Assembly: GCF_031885415.1 (NCBI RefSeq)
Contig: NZ_CP116871.1
Span: forward strand, 992,001-1,056,000
Reading direction: 5' to 3'
Origin: Microbacterium forte
Lineage (GTDB): Bacteria; Actinomycetota; Actinomycetes; Actinomycetales; Microbacteriaceae
Length of the DNA: 64,000 bases
The notes beneath the pieces are model-generated. The model ran no database searches. It was not told the DNA's origin and was given only the letters and a program-made list of their open reading frames with translations. How positions within the stretch are numbered: the first letter of the stretch is position 1; each line of letters starts with the position of its first letter. This document shows, piece after piece, positions 1 to 8,107 of this stretch. A program made the translations under genes and the position numbers.

Positions 1-353
1 GCTGCGGGAGCCGATGAGGAGGGTGCAGAAGCCTCTACGGCTGCGGGAGCCTCGGCGGTCTCGGCGTCGGCCTTCTTCGCACGACTGCGGCGGGGGGCCT
101 TGGCCTTGGGAGCCGCGTCGGCGGCAGGCGCCTCGGCAGCGGGGGCCTCGGGCGCCAGTGTGCTGTCTGCGGACGCAGCAGCCTTCTCGGCCTTCGCGGC
201 GGCCGATGCGGTGCTCGCTCGGCGCGGCGCGCGCTTGCGGGCCGGGGCCACCTCGGTCGCGGCAGTCGTCGCGGCGTCGGAGCTCGCGGCCTTTGCCGGA
301 GCCTCGGCGGCAGTCGCCGCCTGGTCGTTCTGGGTCTCGGAGAAATTCTCCAC
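1..353 (-). CDS. rho: Transcription termination factor Rho, N-terminal part (cut by window edge)
   Basis: Only the first 117 codons are present; the RNA-binding and ATPase domains lie beyond base 1. The visible part is an Ala/Pro/Glu/Lys-rich low-complexity extension with basic clusters (RKRAPRR, APRRSRAKK), as found in the N-terminal insertion of actinobacterial Rho. I place the start at the GTG at 353, which is preceded by an AGAGGGAG ribosome site about 6 nt upstream and begins MENFSETQND. Identity rests on this N-terminus plus the hom-thrB-rho order that is common in actinobacteria, so it is an inference, but a strong one. The gene has a 197-bp upstream region of its own after thrB. Confidence 0.8.
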   Translation of the reverse strand, partial: MENFSETQNDQAATAAEAPAKAASSDAATTAATEVAPARKRAPRRASTASAAAKAEKAAASADSTLAPEAPAAEAPAADAAPKAKAPRRSRAKKADAETAEAPAAVEASAPSSSAPA

Positions 354-422
354 GAGTACTCCCTCTTTGGTCTCGGGGACATGAGCGGCACGCGCACAAC
401 GGGTGCTGCGCGCGATCGCACG

Positions 423-443
423 GACTGACGCTCGGCGTCAGTC
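423..443. promoter_or_regulatory. Perfect inverted repeat in the rho 5' region
   Basis: Arms GACTGACGC and GCGTCAGTC (9 bp) flank a TCG loop. The core TGACGCTCGGCGTCA recurs exactly at 4357-4371 near lysA. A second small hairpin, AGAAC-GAA-GTTCT, lies at 468-480 inside a direct repeat of GTTCTCGG (458-465 and 476-483). There is no T-tract, so an operator or a folded rho leader fits better than an intrinsic terminator of thrB. Function is inferred only. Confidence 0.5.
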
Positions 444-550
444 AGCCTCTGCACTGGGTTCTCGGAAAGAACGAAGTTCTCGGTGAGAGCAGTGTCACAG
501 GGGTTTGCGTGCGGGTCTTGCAGAGTTGCAATGGGGCCAGATTCACGCAG

Positions 551-1486
551 TTACGTGGAGCCCTCCGCTCGATTCCCCACTGTACCACCACGCACGTCGA
601 CCGCGAGCAGCAGCGCGTCCCACGGGGTGTCGGTCGTCGATGCGGCGAGTTCCATGGCGTCCTGACGGCTTCCCGGGCCGTCGGCGAGCACGAGCACGCT
701 GGGACCGGCACCGGACACCACGGCGGCGAAGCCCGCCGCACGAAGCGTCTGGACCAGCCGCTGAGTCTCGGGCATCGCCTCGGCTCGATAGTCCTGATGA
801 AGGCGGTCGGCCGTCGCGTCGAGCAGCAGTTCGGGGCTCTGCATGAGTGCGGCGATCAGCAGTGCCGAGCGCGAGACGTTGAACACGGCATCCGCCGTCG
901 AGACCTGAGGCGGCTGCAGCGAGCGCGCCTTCGTGGTCGACATCGTGTACGAGGGCACGAGCACGAGCGGCGACACACCGCGGTGCACGAGCAGCTTCTT
1001 GTGCTGCGCTCCGCGCTCACCCATCCACGCGATCGTCAGCCCGCCGAACAGCGCGGGCGCCACGTTGTCGGGGTGTCCCTCGATCTCGGTGGCGAGGCGG
1101 AGCATGTCCGCGTCACTGATCTCCACGTCACCCTCGAGCAGCCCCTTGGCCGCGAGGATGCCCGCCGCGACCGCAGCACCCGAGGATCCGAGTCCACGAC
1201 CGTGCGGCACGCCGTTCTCGGCGACGATGCGCAGCCCCGGAAGGGGCCGCTCGACGTCCGCGTACACATGCGCGATCGTGCGCACGATGAGATTCGAGTC
1301 GTCACGGGGGATCTCGGCTGCTCCCGAACCGGAGACCTCGATCTCGAGCGCTCCCGCAAGGAGCTCTGTCACCAGGAGCGTGTCGTAGACGCTGAGCGCG
1401 AGTCCGAGGGTGTCGAATCCAGGGCCGAGGTTGGCACTGGTCGCCGGGACCGTCACCTCGACCGTGCGCCCCTCCGCCATCGTCAC
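551..1486 (-). CDS. thrB: Homoserine kinase
   Basis: ATP-dependent phosphorylation of L-homoserine, the step before threonine synthase, in the cytoplasm. The 311-residue protein is a GHMP kinase: N-terminal VPATSANLGPGFDTLG, then the ATP-binding motif PHGRGLGSSGAA at residues 94-105, and a C-terminal GAGPSVLVL segment. Length is normal for the family. The start is GTG at 1486, whose GTGA overlaps the hom stop; an in-frame ATG two codons later is the alternative. It is translationally coupled to hom. Threonine synthase (thrC), often between hom and thrB in actinobacteria, is not here. Confidence 0.95.
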   Translation of the reverse strand: MTMAEGRTVEVTVPATSANLGPGFDTLGLALSVYDTLLVTELLAGALEIEVSGSGAAEIPRDDSNLIVRTIAHVYADVERPLPGLRIVAENGVPHGRGLGSSGAAVAAGILAAKGLLEGDVEISDADMLRLATEIEGHPDNVAPALFGGLTIAWMGERGAQHKKLLVHRGVSPLVLVPSYTMSTTKARSLQPPQVSTADAVFNVSRSALLIAALMQSPELLLDATADRLHQDYRAEAMPETQRLVQTLRAAGFAAVVSGAGPSVLVLADGPGSRQDAMELAASTTDTPWDALLLAVDVRGGTVGNRAEGST

Positions 1487-2790
1487 TCGCCTTCCACGCG
1501 GAGCACCGAGACGACCCGTTCGACGACAGAGCTGTCGGCGAGCGCATCGACCGTGGCGCTGAGCGCGGCATCCGTGGCCCGGTGCGTGCCGATGACGAGG
1601 CGAGCGGTGGGCTCGTCCTCTCCTTCGACGGTCTGCACGACAGTGGCGACCGAAACGGCTCCATCGCTCAGGATCCCGGCGACGGTCGCCAGCACGCCCG
1701 GAGCGTCCGCGACCTCGAGAGTGATCTGGTAACGGGTCGTGACGTGACCGATCGGCACCACAGGGAGGTTCGCTCTGGTGGACTCCCCCACGCCGACACC
1801 GCCGGCGATGTGCCGGCGAGCCGCCGACACGACGTCTCCGAGCACAGCGGATGCCGTCTGCACTCCGCCGGCGCCTGCACCGTAGAACATCAGCGACCCT
1901 GCGGCCTCCGCCTCGACGAAGACGGCGTTGTTGGCGCCGTGCACCGAGGCGAGCGGGTGCGACTTGGGGACGAGTGCCGGGTAGACGCGCACCGAGATCG
2001 ACTCGGTGCCGTTGGCCTCGATGCGCTCGCAGACGGCAAGCAGCTTGATCACGAAGCCGGCGGCGCGCGCCTCGTCGATCATCGACGCCGTGATCGTCGT
2101 GATGCCCTCGCGGTACACGGCGTCGAGCGGAACAGCCGTGTGGAATGCGAGACTCGCGAGGATCGCGGCCTTCTGGGCTGCGTCGTATCCCTCGATGTCG
2201 GCGGTCGGGTCTGCTTCGGCATAACCGAGGCGCTGCGCGTCGGAAAGGACGTCGGCGAAGTCGGCGCCCTCGGTCTCCATGCGATCGAGGATGTAGTTGG
2301 TCGTGCCGTTCACGATCCCCATGATGCGCACCACGCGGTCGCCTGCCAGCGAGTCGCGCAGCGGGCGGATGATCGGGATCGCACCGGCAGCGGCCGCTTC
2401 GTAGTAGACGGATGCGCCCACCCGGTCGGCCGCCTCGAACAGCTCGGGACCATGCGTCGCCAGCAGCGCCTTGTTGGCCGTGACCACATCGGCTCCGGAG
2501 CCGATCGCCTGCAGGATGCTCGTGCGCGCCGGCTCGATGCCGCCGATCAGTTCGATCACGATGTCGGAGCCGAGGATCAGCGACTCTGCATCCGTCGTGA
2601 ACAGCTCCTTGGGCAGATCGGTCTCGCGCGGCGCATCGAGGTTGCGCACCGCGATGCCGGCCAGCTCCAGCGTGGCACCCGCGCGGTCGGCGAGTTCGTC
2701 GCCGTGGCGAAGAAGGAGGGCGGCCACCTGGGAGCCGACCGCTCCGGCGCCGAGGAGCGCCACCCGAAGTCGTCGGTACTCAGTCGTCAT
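1483..2790 (-). CDS. hom: Homoserine dehydrogenase
   Basis: NAD(P)H-dependent reduction of aspartate semialdehyde to homoserine, the branch point to threonine and methionine. The 435-residue protein has a Rossmann motif GAGAVG (residues 14-19), TANKALL (104-110), the active-site region NGTTNYIL (161-168) and a conserved lysine in GYDAAQK (201-207). A C-terminal ACT domain begins around residue 355 (ITLEVADAPGVLATVAGIL), the usual site of threonine feedback inhibition. An AAGGAG ribosome site lies 9 nt before the ATG. It follows lysA by 63 bp and overlaps thrB by 4 nt. The metX and metY products at 48-52 kb use its product for methionine synthesis. Confidence 0.96.
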   Translation of the reverse strand: MTTEYRRLRVALLGAGAVGSQVAALLLRHGDELADRAGATLELAGIAVRNLDAPRETDLPKELFTTDAESLILGSDIVIELIGGIEPARTSILQAIGSGADVVTANKALLATHGPELFEAADRVGASVYYEAAAAGAIPIIRPLRDSLAGDRVVRIMGIVNGTTNYILDRMETEGADFADVLSDAQRLGYAEADPTADIEGYDAAQKAAILASLAFHTAVPLDAVYREGITTITASMIDEARAAGFVIKLLAVCERIEANGTESISVRVYPALVPKSHPLASVHGANNAVFVEAEAAGSLMFYGAGAGGVQTASAVLGDVVSAARRHIAGGVGVGESTRANLPVVPIGHVTTRYQITLEVADAPGVLATVAGILSDGAVSVATVVQTVEGEDEPTARLVIGTHRATDAALSATVDALADSSVVERVVSVLRVEGE

Positions 2791-2853
2791 TGCATCTCTC
2801 CTTAGGAGGGTTGATCAGTCGTGCTACGTCGGGGACCGCGTCGTTCGCGCGGA

Positions 2854-4263
2854 TCACCCGTGGTTCTCGGACGCCCCGACGCCGACATCGCGTGCCAGGA
2901 CGTCGGCGATGGTCTCGCCGCGGACGATGATCGCCGACCGGCCATCGCGCACGGCGACGATCGGAGGGCGAGGGACGTGGTTGTAGTTGCTGGCGAGCGG
3001 CGCGCAGTAGGCGCCGGTGGAGGGAACAGCCAGCAGGTCGCCCGGAGAGACATCGGCGGGCAGATACTCGTGGTCGACCACGATGTCGCCGGACTCGCAG
3101 TGCTTGCCGACCACCCGGCTGAGCTGCGGCTCCCCTGAGCCGAGCCGCGAGGCGAGACGAGCCGAGAACTGCGCTTCGTAGAGCGCCGTCCTGGCGTTGT
3201 CGCTCATGCCGCCGTCGACGCTGATGTAACGCCGAGTGGCTCCGGTGTCGAGCGCGACGTCCTTGGTGGTTCCGACCTCGTAGATCGTCACCCCGGCGGT
3301 GCCCACGATCGCCCTGCCCGGCTCGAACGACAGGGCGGGCACGGCGATCCCGCGTGCGGCGCAGCCCTCCGCGACGGCGGCGACGATCTCGCCCGCGAGC
3401 ATCTCGATCGGCGTGGGGTCGTCGACGCTCGTGTATGCGATGCCGAAGCCTCCGCCGAGGTTGAGCTGAGGCACCGGTCCACCCTCGAGCAGCGCGGCGT
3501 GCAGCTCGAGCACCCGCTCCGCCGACTCGCGGAAGCCCGCGACGCCGAAGATCTGCGATCCGATATGGCAGTGGAGTCCGGCGAATTCGATGCCGGGGAT
3601 CTCGCGGATGCGGGCGACCGCCTGCTCGGCGTCGGGGAGCGGGAAGCCGAACTTCTGGTCTTCGTGGGCCGTCGCCAGAAAATCGTGGGTCTCGGCGTGC
3701 ACGCCGCTGATGACCCGCACCAGCACGCGCTGCACAGCGCCCGTCCTGGCGGTGATCGCCGCCAGACGCTCGATCTCGATCGCGCTGTCGACGATGATCG
3801 TGCCGATGCCCACCTCGACGGCGCGCTCGAGCTCGGCGACCGACTTGTTGTTGCCGTGGAAGCCCAGGGATGCCGGAGCGACGCCCGCTGCGAGCGCGAC
3901 CTCCAGCTCGCCGCCGGTGCACACGTCGATGCGGAGTCCTTCGTCGATCACCCAGCGCGCGATCGTCGTGGTCAGCAGCGCCTTGCCCGCGTAGTACACC
4001 TGCGCGGTCGTGCCGTATTCGCTCGCCGCCGCGTCGAAAGACGAGCGGAAGGCGCGGGCGCGGGAACGCACCTCGTCCTCGTCGATCACGAGCAGCGGCG
4101 TACCGTACGTCTCGGCGAGAGCGGTCGCGGAGATGCCGGCGATCCGCAGTTCTCCGTCGGCGCCGCGGACTGCGGAGGCGGGCCACACAGCGGCGGGAAG
4201 ATCATTCACGTCGCCGGGCACGACGAGCCATTCCGGGGCGAGCGAGTCGGCAGGGGAAAGCAA
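2854..4263 (-). CDS. lysA: Diaminopimelate decarboxylase
   Basis: PLP enzyme that decarboxylates meso-diaminopimelate to L-lysine. With the chosen start the PLP lysine is K94 in VYYAGKALL. HCHIGSQIF, the glycine-rich phosphate-binding stretch LNLGGGFGIAY and CESGDIVVDHEYLP near the C-terminus are all present. The start is uncertain. The frame is open to 4347, but family-like sequence begins only near SLAPEWLVVP, so I use the TTG at 4263; a GTG at 4305 and an upstream ATG at 4347 are alternatives, and none has a strong ribosome site. It lies upstream of hom and thrB and is divergent from the BrkB-type gene. Confidence 0.92.
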   Translation of the reverse strand: MLSPADSLAPEWLVVPGDVNDLPAAVWPASAVRGADGELRIAGISATALAETYGTPLLVIDEDEVRSRARAFRSSFDAAASEYGTTAQVYYAGKALLTTTIARWVIDEGLRIDVCTGGELEVALAAGVAPASLGFHGNNKSVAELERAVEVGIGTIIVDSAIEIERLAAITARTGAVQRVLVRVISGVHAETHDFLATAHEDQKFGFPLPDAEQAVARIREIPGIEFAGLHCHIGSQIFGVAGFRESAERVLELHAALLEGGPVPQLNLGGGFGIAYTSVDDPTPIEMLAGEIVAAVAEGCAARGIAVPALSFEPGRAIVGTAGVTIYEVGTTKDVALDTGATRRYISVDGGMSDNARTALYEAQFSARLASRLGSGEPQLSRVVGKHCESGDIVVDHEYLPADVSPGDLLAVPSTGAYCAPLASNYNHVPRPPIVAVRDGRSAIIVRGETIADVLARDVGVGASENHG

Positions 4264-4356
4264 GGAACACCAATCGTGGGACGAGTCTCGGGCGGATACG
4301 CGCACTGCGAGGTTGCCCCCGATTCTAGGGCACCGTGCATGCCGCATCAGTCATGG

Positions 4357-4371
4357 TGACGCTCGGCGTCA
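4357..4371. promoter_or_regulatory. Palindrome shared with the rho leader
   Basis: The sequence TGACGCTCGGCGTCA (6-bp arms, TCG centre) lies between the divergent lysA and BrkB-type genes and is identical to the core of the repeat at 423-443. Its place in a divergent promoter region suggests a protein-binding site. No regulator can be named from sequence. Confidence 0.4.
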
Positions 4372-4413
4372 ACCCCCTGCGGACACATCCTGCCGACTCG
4401 TAAGGTGGTGGAG

Positions 4414-5469
4414 ATGAGCACCGAATCCGCAGCACCCGATGCCCGACGCCCCGGCCTGATCGCGCGCGTCAGCACTGCGACGATCCGCTGGGCTCTGACC
4501 CGTCGTCCGGTGCGGGCCTTCCTCCTCTACTCGGAGCGTCGGGGCCCGATGCTGGCCGACAGCGTGACCTACCGCGCGCTGTTCAGTGTGTTCGCCGCCG
4601 TTCTCCTCGGCTTCTCGATCGCCGCGCTGTGGCTCGCCGGCAATCCGGACGTCTGGGATGCGATCATCTCCGCCGTTCAGTCCGTGGTGCCCGGTCTCAT
4701 CGGCGAAGACGGCGTCGTGAATCCCGATGACCTCAAGGAGCCGATCTCGCTGTCGATCGCGGGCGCCGTCTCGACGGTCGCTCTGATCGGCTCGGCGCTC
4801 GGCGCCGTGGGTTCCCTGCGCACGGCGGTGCGAGTCCTCGCCGGAACGGCGCACGCCGACGTGCTGTTCATCTGGGTTCTGCTCCGCAACCTGCTGCTCG
4901 CGGTGGGTGTCGCTGTGCTGTTCATCGTTGCAGCGGCCGTCACTTTCGCCGGTCGGCTCGGGATCACCTGGATCAGTGGTCTGCTCGGCATCCCCGAGGA
5001 TTCGCCCGTCGCATCCTGGGGCATCCGGATCGTCTCGCTGATCGTCGTACTGGCGCTCGACACCGTGCTCATCGCGGGCGTGTTCCGGCTGCTCTCCGGT
5101 CTCCGTCCCTCGGGGCGCTCCCTCTGGATCGGGGCTCTCATCGGCGGCGTCGGGCTGCTCGTGCTGCAGGAGCTCTCCGGGCTGTTCATCGGGGGCGCGA
5201 CGAGCAATCCGCTGCTCGCATCCTTCGCCACGCTGCTGGCGCTGCTGATCTGGCTCAACCTGTCGACCCAGGTCATCCTGATCTCGTGCGCGTACATCGT
5301 CACGTCGGAGGAAGAGCGCAAGGACCGCGTGCATGCCCGGTTCGGCGCGACGACCTTCCCGCAGCGACGCGTGCAGCGAGCTGAGGCCGAGGTCGCGCTC
5401 GCGACATCGGAGCTTCGCGCGGCCCAGCAGGCCGAACGGGAAGCCCGCCTCGGTTCCGACGACGACTGA
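4414..5469 (+). CDS. YihY/BrkB-family inner-membrane protein
   Basis: A 351-residue integral membrane protein. The N-terminal signature RGPMLADSVTYRALFSVFAAVLLGFS, with about six hydrophobic segments up to residue 300, is typical of the YihY/virulence factor BrkB family; older RNase BN annotations of this family are wrong. The C-terminal 45 residues are charged (QRAEAEVALATSELRAAQQ), probably a short cytoplasmic coiled coil. The ATG at 4414 has AAGGTGGTGGAG just upstream; GTG codons at 4405 and 4408 are possible but less likely. It is divergent from lysA and converges on the DUF2993 gene with a 3-bp gap. The molecular role of the family is unknown. Confidence 0.88.
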   Translation: MSTESAAPDARRPGLIARVSTATIRWALTRRPVRAFLLYSERRGPMLADSVTYRALFSVFAAVLLGFSIAALWLAGNPDVWDAIISAVQSVVPGLIGEDGVVNPDDLKEPISLSIAGAVSTVALIGSALGAVGSLRTAVRVLAGTAHADVLFIWVLLRNLLLAVGVAVLFIVAAAVTFAGRLGITWISGLLGIPEDSPVASWGIRIVSLIVVLALDTVLIAGVFRLLSGLRPSGRSLWIGALIGGVGLLVLQELSGLFIGGATSNPLLASFATLLALLIWLNLSTQVILISCAYIVTSEEERKDRVHARFGATTFPQRRVQRAEAEVALATSELRAAQQAEREARLGSDDD

Positions 5470-5472
5470 GCG

Positions 5473-6333
5473 TCACCCCTGAGGGCAGGTGCCCTTCTCG
5501 AGCAGACTCTCGTCGGTGGCGATGGCACCGTCGACGTCGACGTCGATCACGGCCTCCGCTCCATCGATCTCGAGGTCGGTGAGTGTGATGCCCGCGGGCA
5601 GCTGATCGGCGATGCAGATGCGCTGCGTCTCGGTGAGCCGTTCCCCGAGTGCGCCGAGGGTCGATCCGACCTGATCCGCGTCGACCTCGAGTCCGCCGAT
5701 CGTCAGCCCGACGGGGGTGAGCTCGAGGTCTCCTTCCGCGACGCCAGGAGTCACCGTGAGGGAGATCGGGATCGCGATGCCCAGCACGCTCACGGAGCCC
5801 GCCACCGTCGCGTTCGGCGTGTCGAGCGTGACGGTGTCGATGGGGAGATCGGTGTCGGACAGCAGATCCGTGAACTGCGACTCATCGATGCGGATGGTGC
5901 CGGAAGCGCCGCGCAGGTCGCCGCCGCGCAGCGGGACGCCCGTGGCAGTGACGTCGACGGCGCCGGTGATCCCCTCCAGGGTCACGGAGTCGGTGGTGAG
6001 GTGCAGGCTGTCGAGCGTGCCACCGATCAGCTGAGGCAGCAGGATGCCGTCAGCCTCGACCGCGAGCTCCTGGTCAGCGGGCAGATCGAGCTGTTCGATC
6101 ACGATGCCCCGCACTATGCCGGGCAGGACAGCCCGCGCGATGAGCTCCGCCGCCACGACGAGAGCGGCGAGCACCACGACGACGATCAGCAGCACCCATG
6201 GCCACCGCTTGCGCTTGCGTGCGGGTGCGGCGACACCGTCGACGGGCGCACCATCCTTGCCGCCGGGGATCACGAGCGTCGGATGCTCGGAATCCGCAGC
6301 GGGGTAAGGAAGGGTGTGGTTGTCGTCGCTCAT
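5473..6333 (-). CDS. DUF2993 (LmeA-like) membrane-anchored protein
   Basis: A 286-residue protein with a 45-residue acidic/polar N-terminus, a basic KRKRW stop-transfer followed by one transmembrane helix (WVLLIVVVVLAALVVAAEL), and an extracytoplasmic beta-rich region matching the DUF2993 pattern (ELAVEADGILLPQLIGGTLDSLHLTTDSVTLEG). In mycobacteria a DUF2993 protein (LmeA) binds phospholipid and supports lipomannan elongation; whether that holds here is inference. The start is the ATG at 6333 with AGGATGG upstream, not the longer frame from 6366. It sits 39 bp downstream of argS on the same strand. Confidence 0.85.
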   Translation of the reverse strand: MSDDNHTLPYPAADSEHPTLVIPGGKDGAPVDGVAAPARKRKRWPWVLLIVVVVLAALVVAAELIARAVLPGIVRGIVIEQLDLPADQELAVEADGILLPQLIGGTLDSLHLTTDSVTLEGITGAVDVTATGVPLRGGDLRGASGTIRIDESQFTDLLSDTDLPIDTVTLDTPNATVAGSVSVLGIAIPISLTVTPGVAEGDLELTPVGLTIGGLEVDADQVGSTLGALGERLTETQRICIADQLPAGITLTDLEIDGAEAVIDVDVDGAIATDESLLEKGTCPQG

Positions 6334-6372
6334 GCTGCCATCCTGCCCTACGACGCCGGACGGCAACCGGAG

Positions 6373-8037
6373 TCACATGCGCTCTGGCGCAGACACACCG
6401 AGCAGGTCGAGTCCGTTGCGGAACACCTGCCCTGCGGCGTCGTTGAGCCACAGACGCGTGCGATGCACCGTCTCGACAGGATCGTCGCCCTGTGGGATGA
6501 CCCGGCAGTTGTCGTACCAGCGGTGGTAGAGGCCCGCGAGCTCTTCGAGGTATCGCGCGACCCGGTGCGGCTCGCGCACCTCAGCCGCGAACGCGACGAT
6601 GCGAGGGAACTCCTGCAGGGCGCCGAGAAGCGCGCTCTCGGTCTCGTGCGTGAGCGTCTCGGGAGAGAACTCCGAACGGTCCACCCCGGAGTCGGCGGCG
6701 TTGCGCGCGACGTTGTGCGTGCGAGCATGCGCGTACTGGACGTAGAACACCGGGTTGTCGTTCGTGCGCTTCTGCAGCAGCTCGGGGTCGAGTGCGAGAG
6801 GAGAGTCGGCGGGCGACCGCTCGAGCGAGTAGCGGAGAGCGTCGGTGCCCAGCCACTCGCGCAGATCGTCCATCTCGATGATGTTTCCGGCGCGCTTGCT
6901 GAGACGTGCACCGCCCACCGAGACCAACTGCCCGATCAGCACCTCGACGTTCTTCTCGGGGTCCTCACCTGCCGCGCCCGCAATCGCCTTGAGGCGGTGG
7001 ACATAGCCGTGATGGTCGGCGCCCAGCAGGTACAGCTTGTACTCGAAGCCGCGATCGCCTTTGTTGAGGTAGTACGCGGCGTCGGCGGCGAAGTAGGTGT
7101 ACTCGCCGTTGGAGCGACGGATCACACGATCTTTGTCGTCGCCGAAGTCGGTCGTGCGCACCCAGACAGCGCCCTCGTGGTCGAACACGTGACCCTGCTC
7201 GCGCAGACGATCGACGGCACGATCGACGAAGCTGACTCCGTCTTCGTCTTTGGCGTGCAGAGTGCGCTCCGAGAACCACACGTCGAAATCGACGTTGAAC
7301 TTCGAGAGCGACTGCTTCTGCTCTTCGAGCTGGAAGCCGTAAGCGAGTTCGCGCGTCACGACCACCTGCTCGTCGCCGGGCAGGTCGAGCAGGTCGGGGC
7401 GCGCAGCGAGCACCCGTGCGGCGAGGTCGCCGATGTAGCTGCCGGCGTATCCGCCCTCGGGGGTGGGCTCACCCTTGACTGCGGCGAGCACCGAGTTGGC
7501 GAAGCGCTCCATCTGCACGCCGGCGTCGTTGATGTAGTACTCCCTGGCGACCTTCGCGCCTGAGGCCGCGAGCACCCGGGCGATCGCGTCGCCCAGCGCC
7601 GCCCAGCGGGTGTGGCCGATGTGCAGCGGTCCGGTCGGGTTCGCGCTGACGAACTCGATGTTGATGCTGCGCCCGGCCTGGGTGTCGTTGTGCCCGTACT
7701 CGGCACCGGCGTCGACGATCACCTTCGCCAGTGCGCCGGCTGCAGCCGCATCCAGGCGGATGTTGATGAACCCGGGCCCCGCGACCTCTGCGCTCTGCAC
7801 GCCGTCGACCTGCGCGAGCCCGTCCGCGATCTGCTGCGCGAGCTCACGGGGGTTCGTGCCGAACGGCTTCGCCAGGCGCATCGCGATGTTCGAGGCCCAG
7901 TCTCCGTGGTCGCGGTTGCGAGGACGCTCGAAGACGATGTCTGCTGCGGTGAGTCCGAGCGGCTCGCCAGGACGTCGTTCCTCGGCGATCGGTGCGAGGA
8001 CGGCGAGGAGGGCTGTGGCGAGCGTTTCAGGGTTCAT
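6373..8037 (-). CDS. argS: Arginyl-tRNA synthetase
   Basis: Class I synthetase charging tRNA-Arg in the cytoplasm. The 554-residue protein has the N-terminal additional domain, the HIGH motif in NPTGPLHIGH (residues 139-142), VGGARLSKRAGNII in the KMSKS position, and the C-terminal DALR anticodon-binding domain. The ATG at 8037 follows GGGAGG closely. It is divergent from the SGNH hydrolase across 70 bp. In many actinobacteria argS is directly upstream of lysA; here the BrkB-type and DUF2993 genes separate them. A tRNA-Arg gene lies 0.9 kb away. Confidence 0.97.
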   Translation of the reverse strand: MNPETLATALLAVLAPIAEERRPGEPLGLTAADIVFERPRNRDHGDWASNIAMRLAKPFGTNPRELAQQIADGLAQVDGVQSAEVAGPGFINIRLDAAAAGALAKVIVDAGAEYGHNDTQAGRSINIEFVSANPTGPLHIGHTRWAALGDAIARVLAASGAKVAREYYINDAGVQMERFANSVLAAVKGEPTPEGGYAGSYIGDLAARVLAARPDLLDLPGDEQVVVTRELAYGFQLEEQKQSLSKFNVDFDVWFSERTLHAKDEDGVSFVDRAVDRLREQGHVFDHEGAVWVRTTDFGDDKDRVIRRSNGEYTYFAADAAYYLNKGDRGFEYKLYLLGADHHGYVHRLKAIAGAAGEDPEKNVEVLIGQLVSVGGARLSKRAGNIIEMDDLREWLGTDALRYSLERSPADSPLALDPELLQKRTNDNPVFYVQYAHARTHNVARNAADSGVDRSEFSPETLTHETESALLGALQEFPRIVAFAAEVREPHRVARYLEELAGLYHRWYDNCRVIPQGDDPVETVHRTRLWLNDAAGQVFRNGLDLLGVSAPERM

Positions 8038-8073
8038 AGGCCTCCCAGTTTACGGCGCGTCACGCGTCGGAAT

Positions 8074-8101
8074 TTGCGCGGGCGGGATCGTGATCTACAG
8101 T
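8074..8101 (+). promoter_or_regulatory. Predicted promoter of the SGNH hydrolase gene
   Basis: TTGCGC (8074-8079), a 16-bp spacer and TACAGT (8096-8101). The -10 ends 6 nt before the ATG at 8108 and no ribosome site is visible, so the transcript is probably leaderless. Confidence 0.45.
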
Positions 8102-8107
8102 CATGCC

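Noticed and set aside
14..1732. 572-codon plus-strand frame across rho, thrB and the end of hom
   Set aside because: Arg/Ser/His-rich shadow of three well-supported minus-strand genes.
6001..7563. 520-codon plus-strand frame opposite argS and the DUF2993 gene
   Set aside because: Antisense shadow; argS carries intact synthetase motifs on the other strand.
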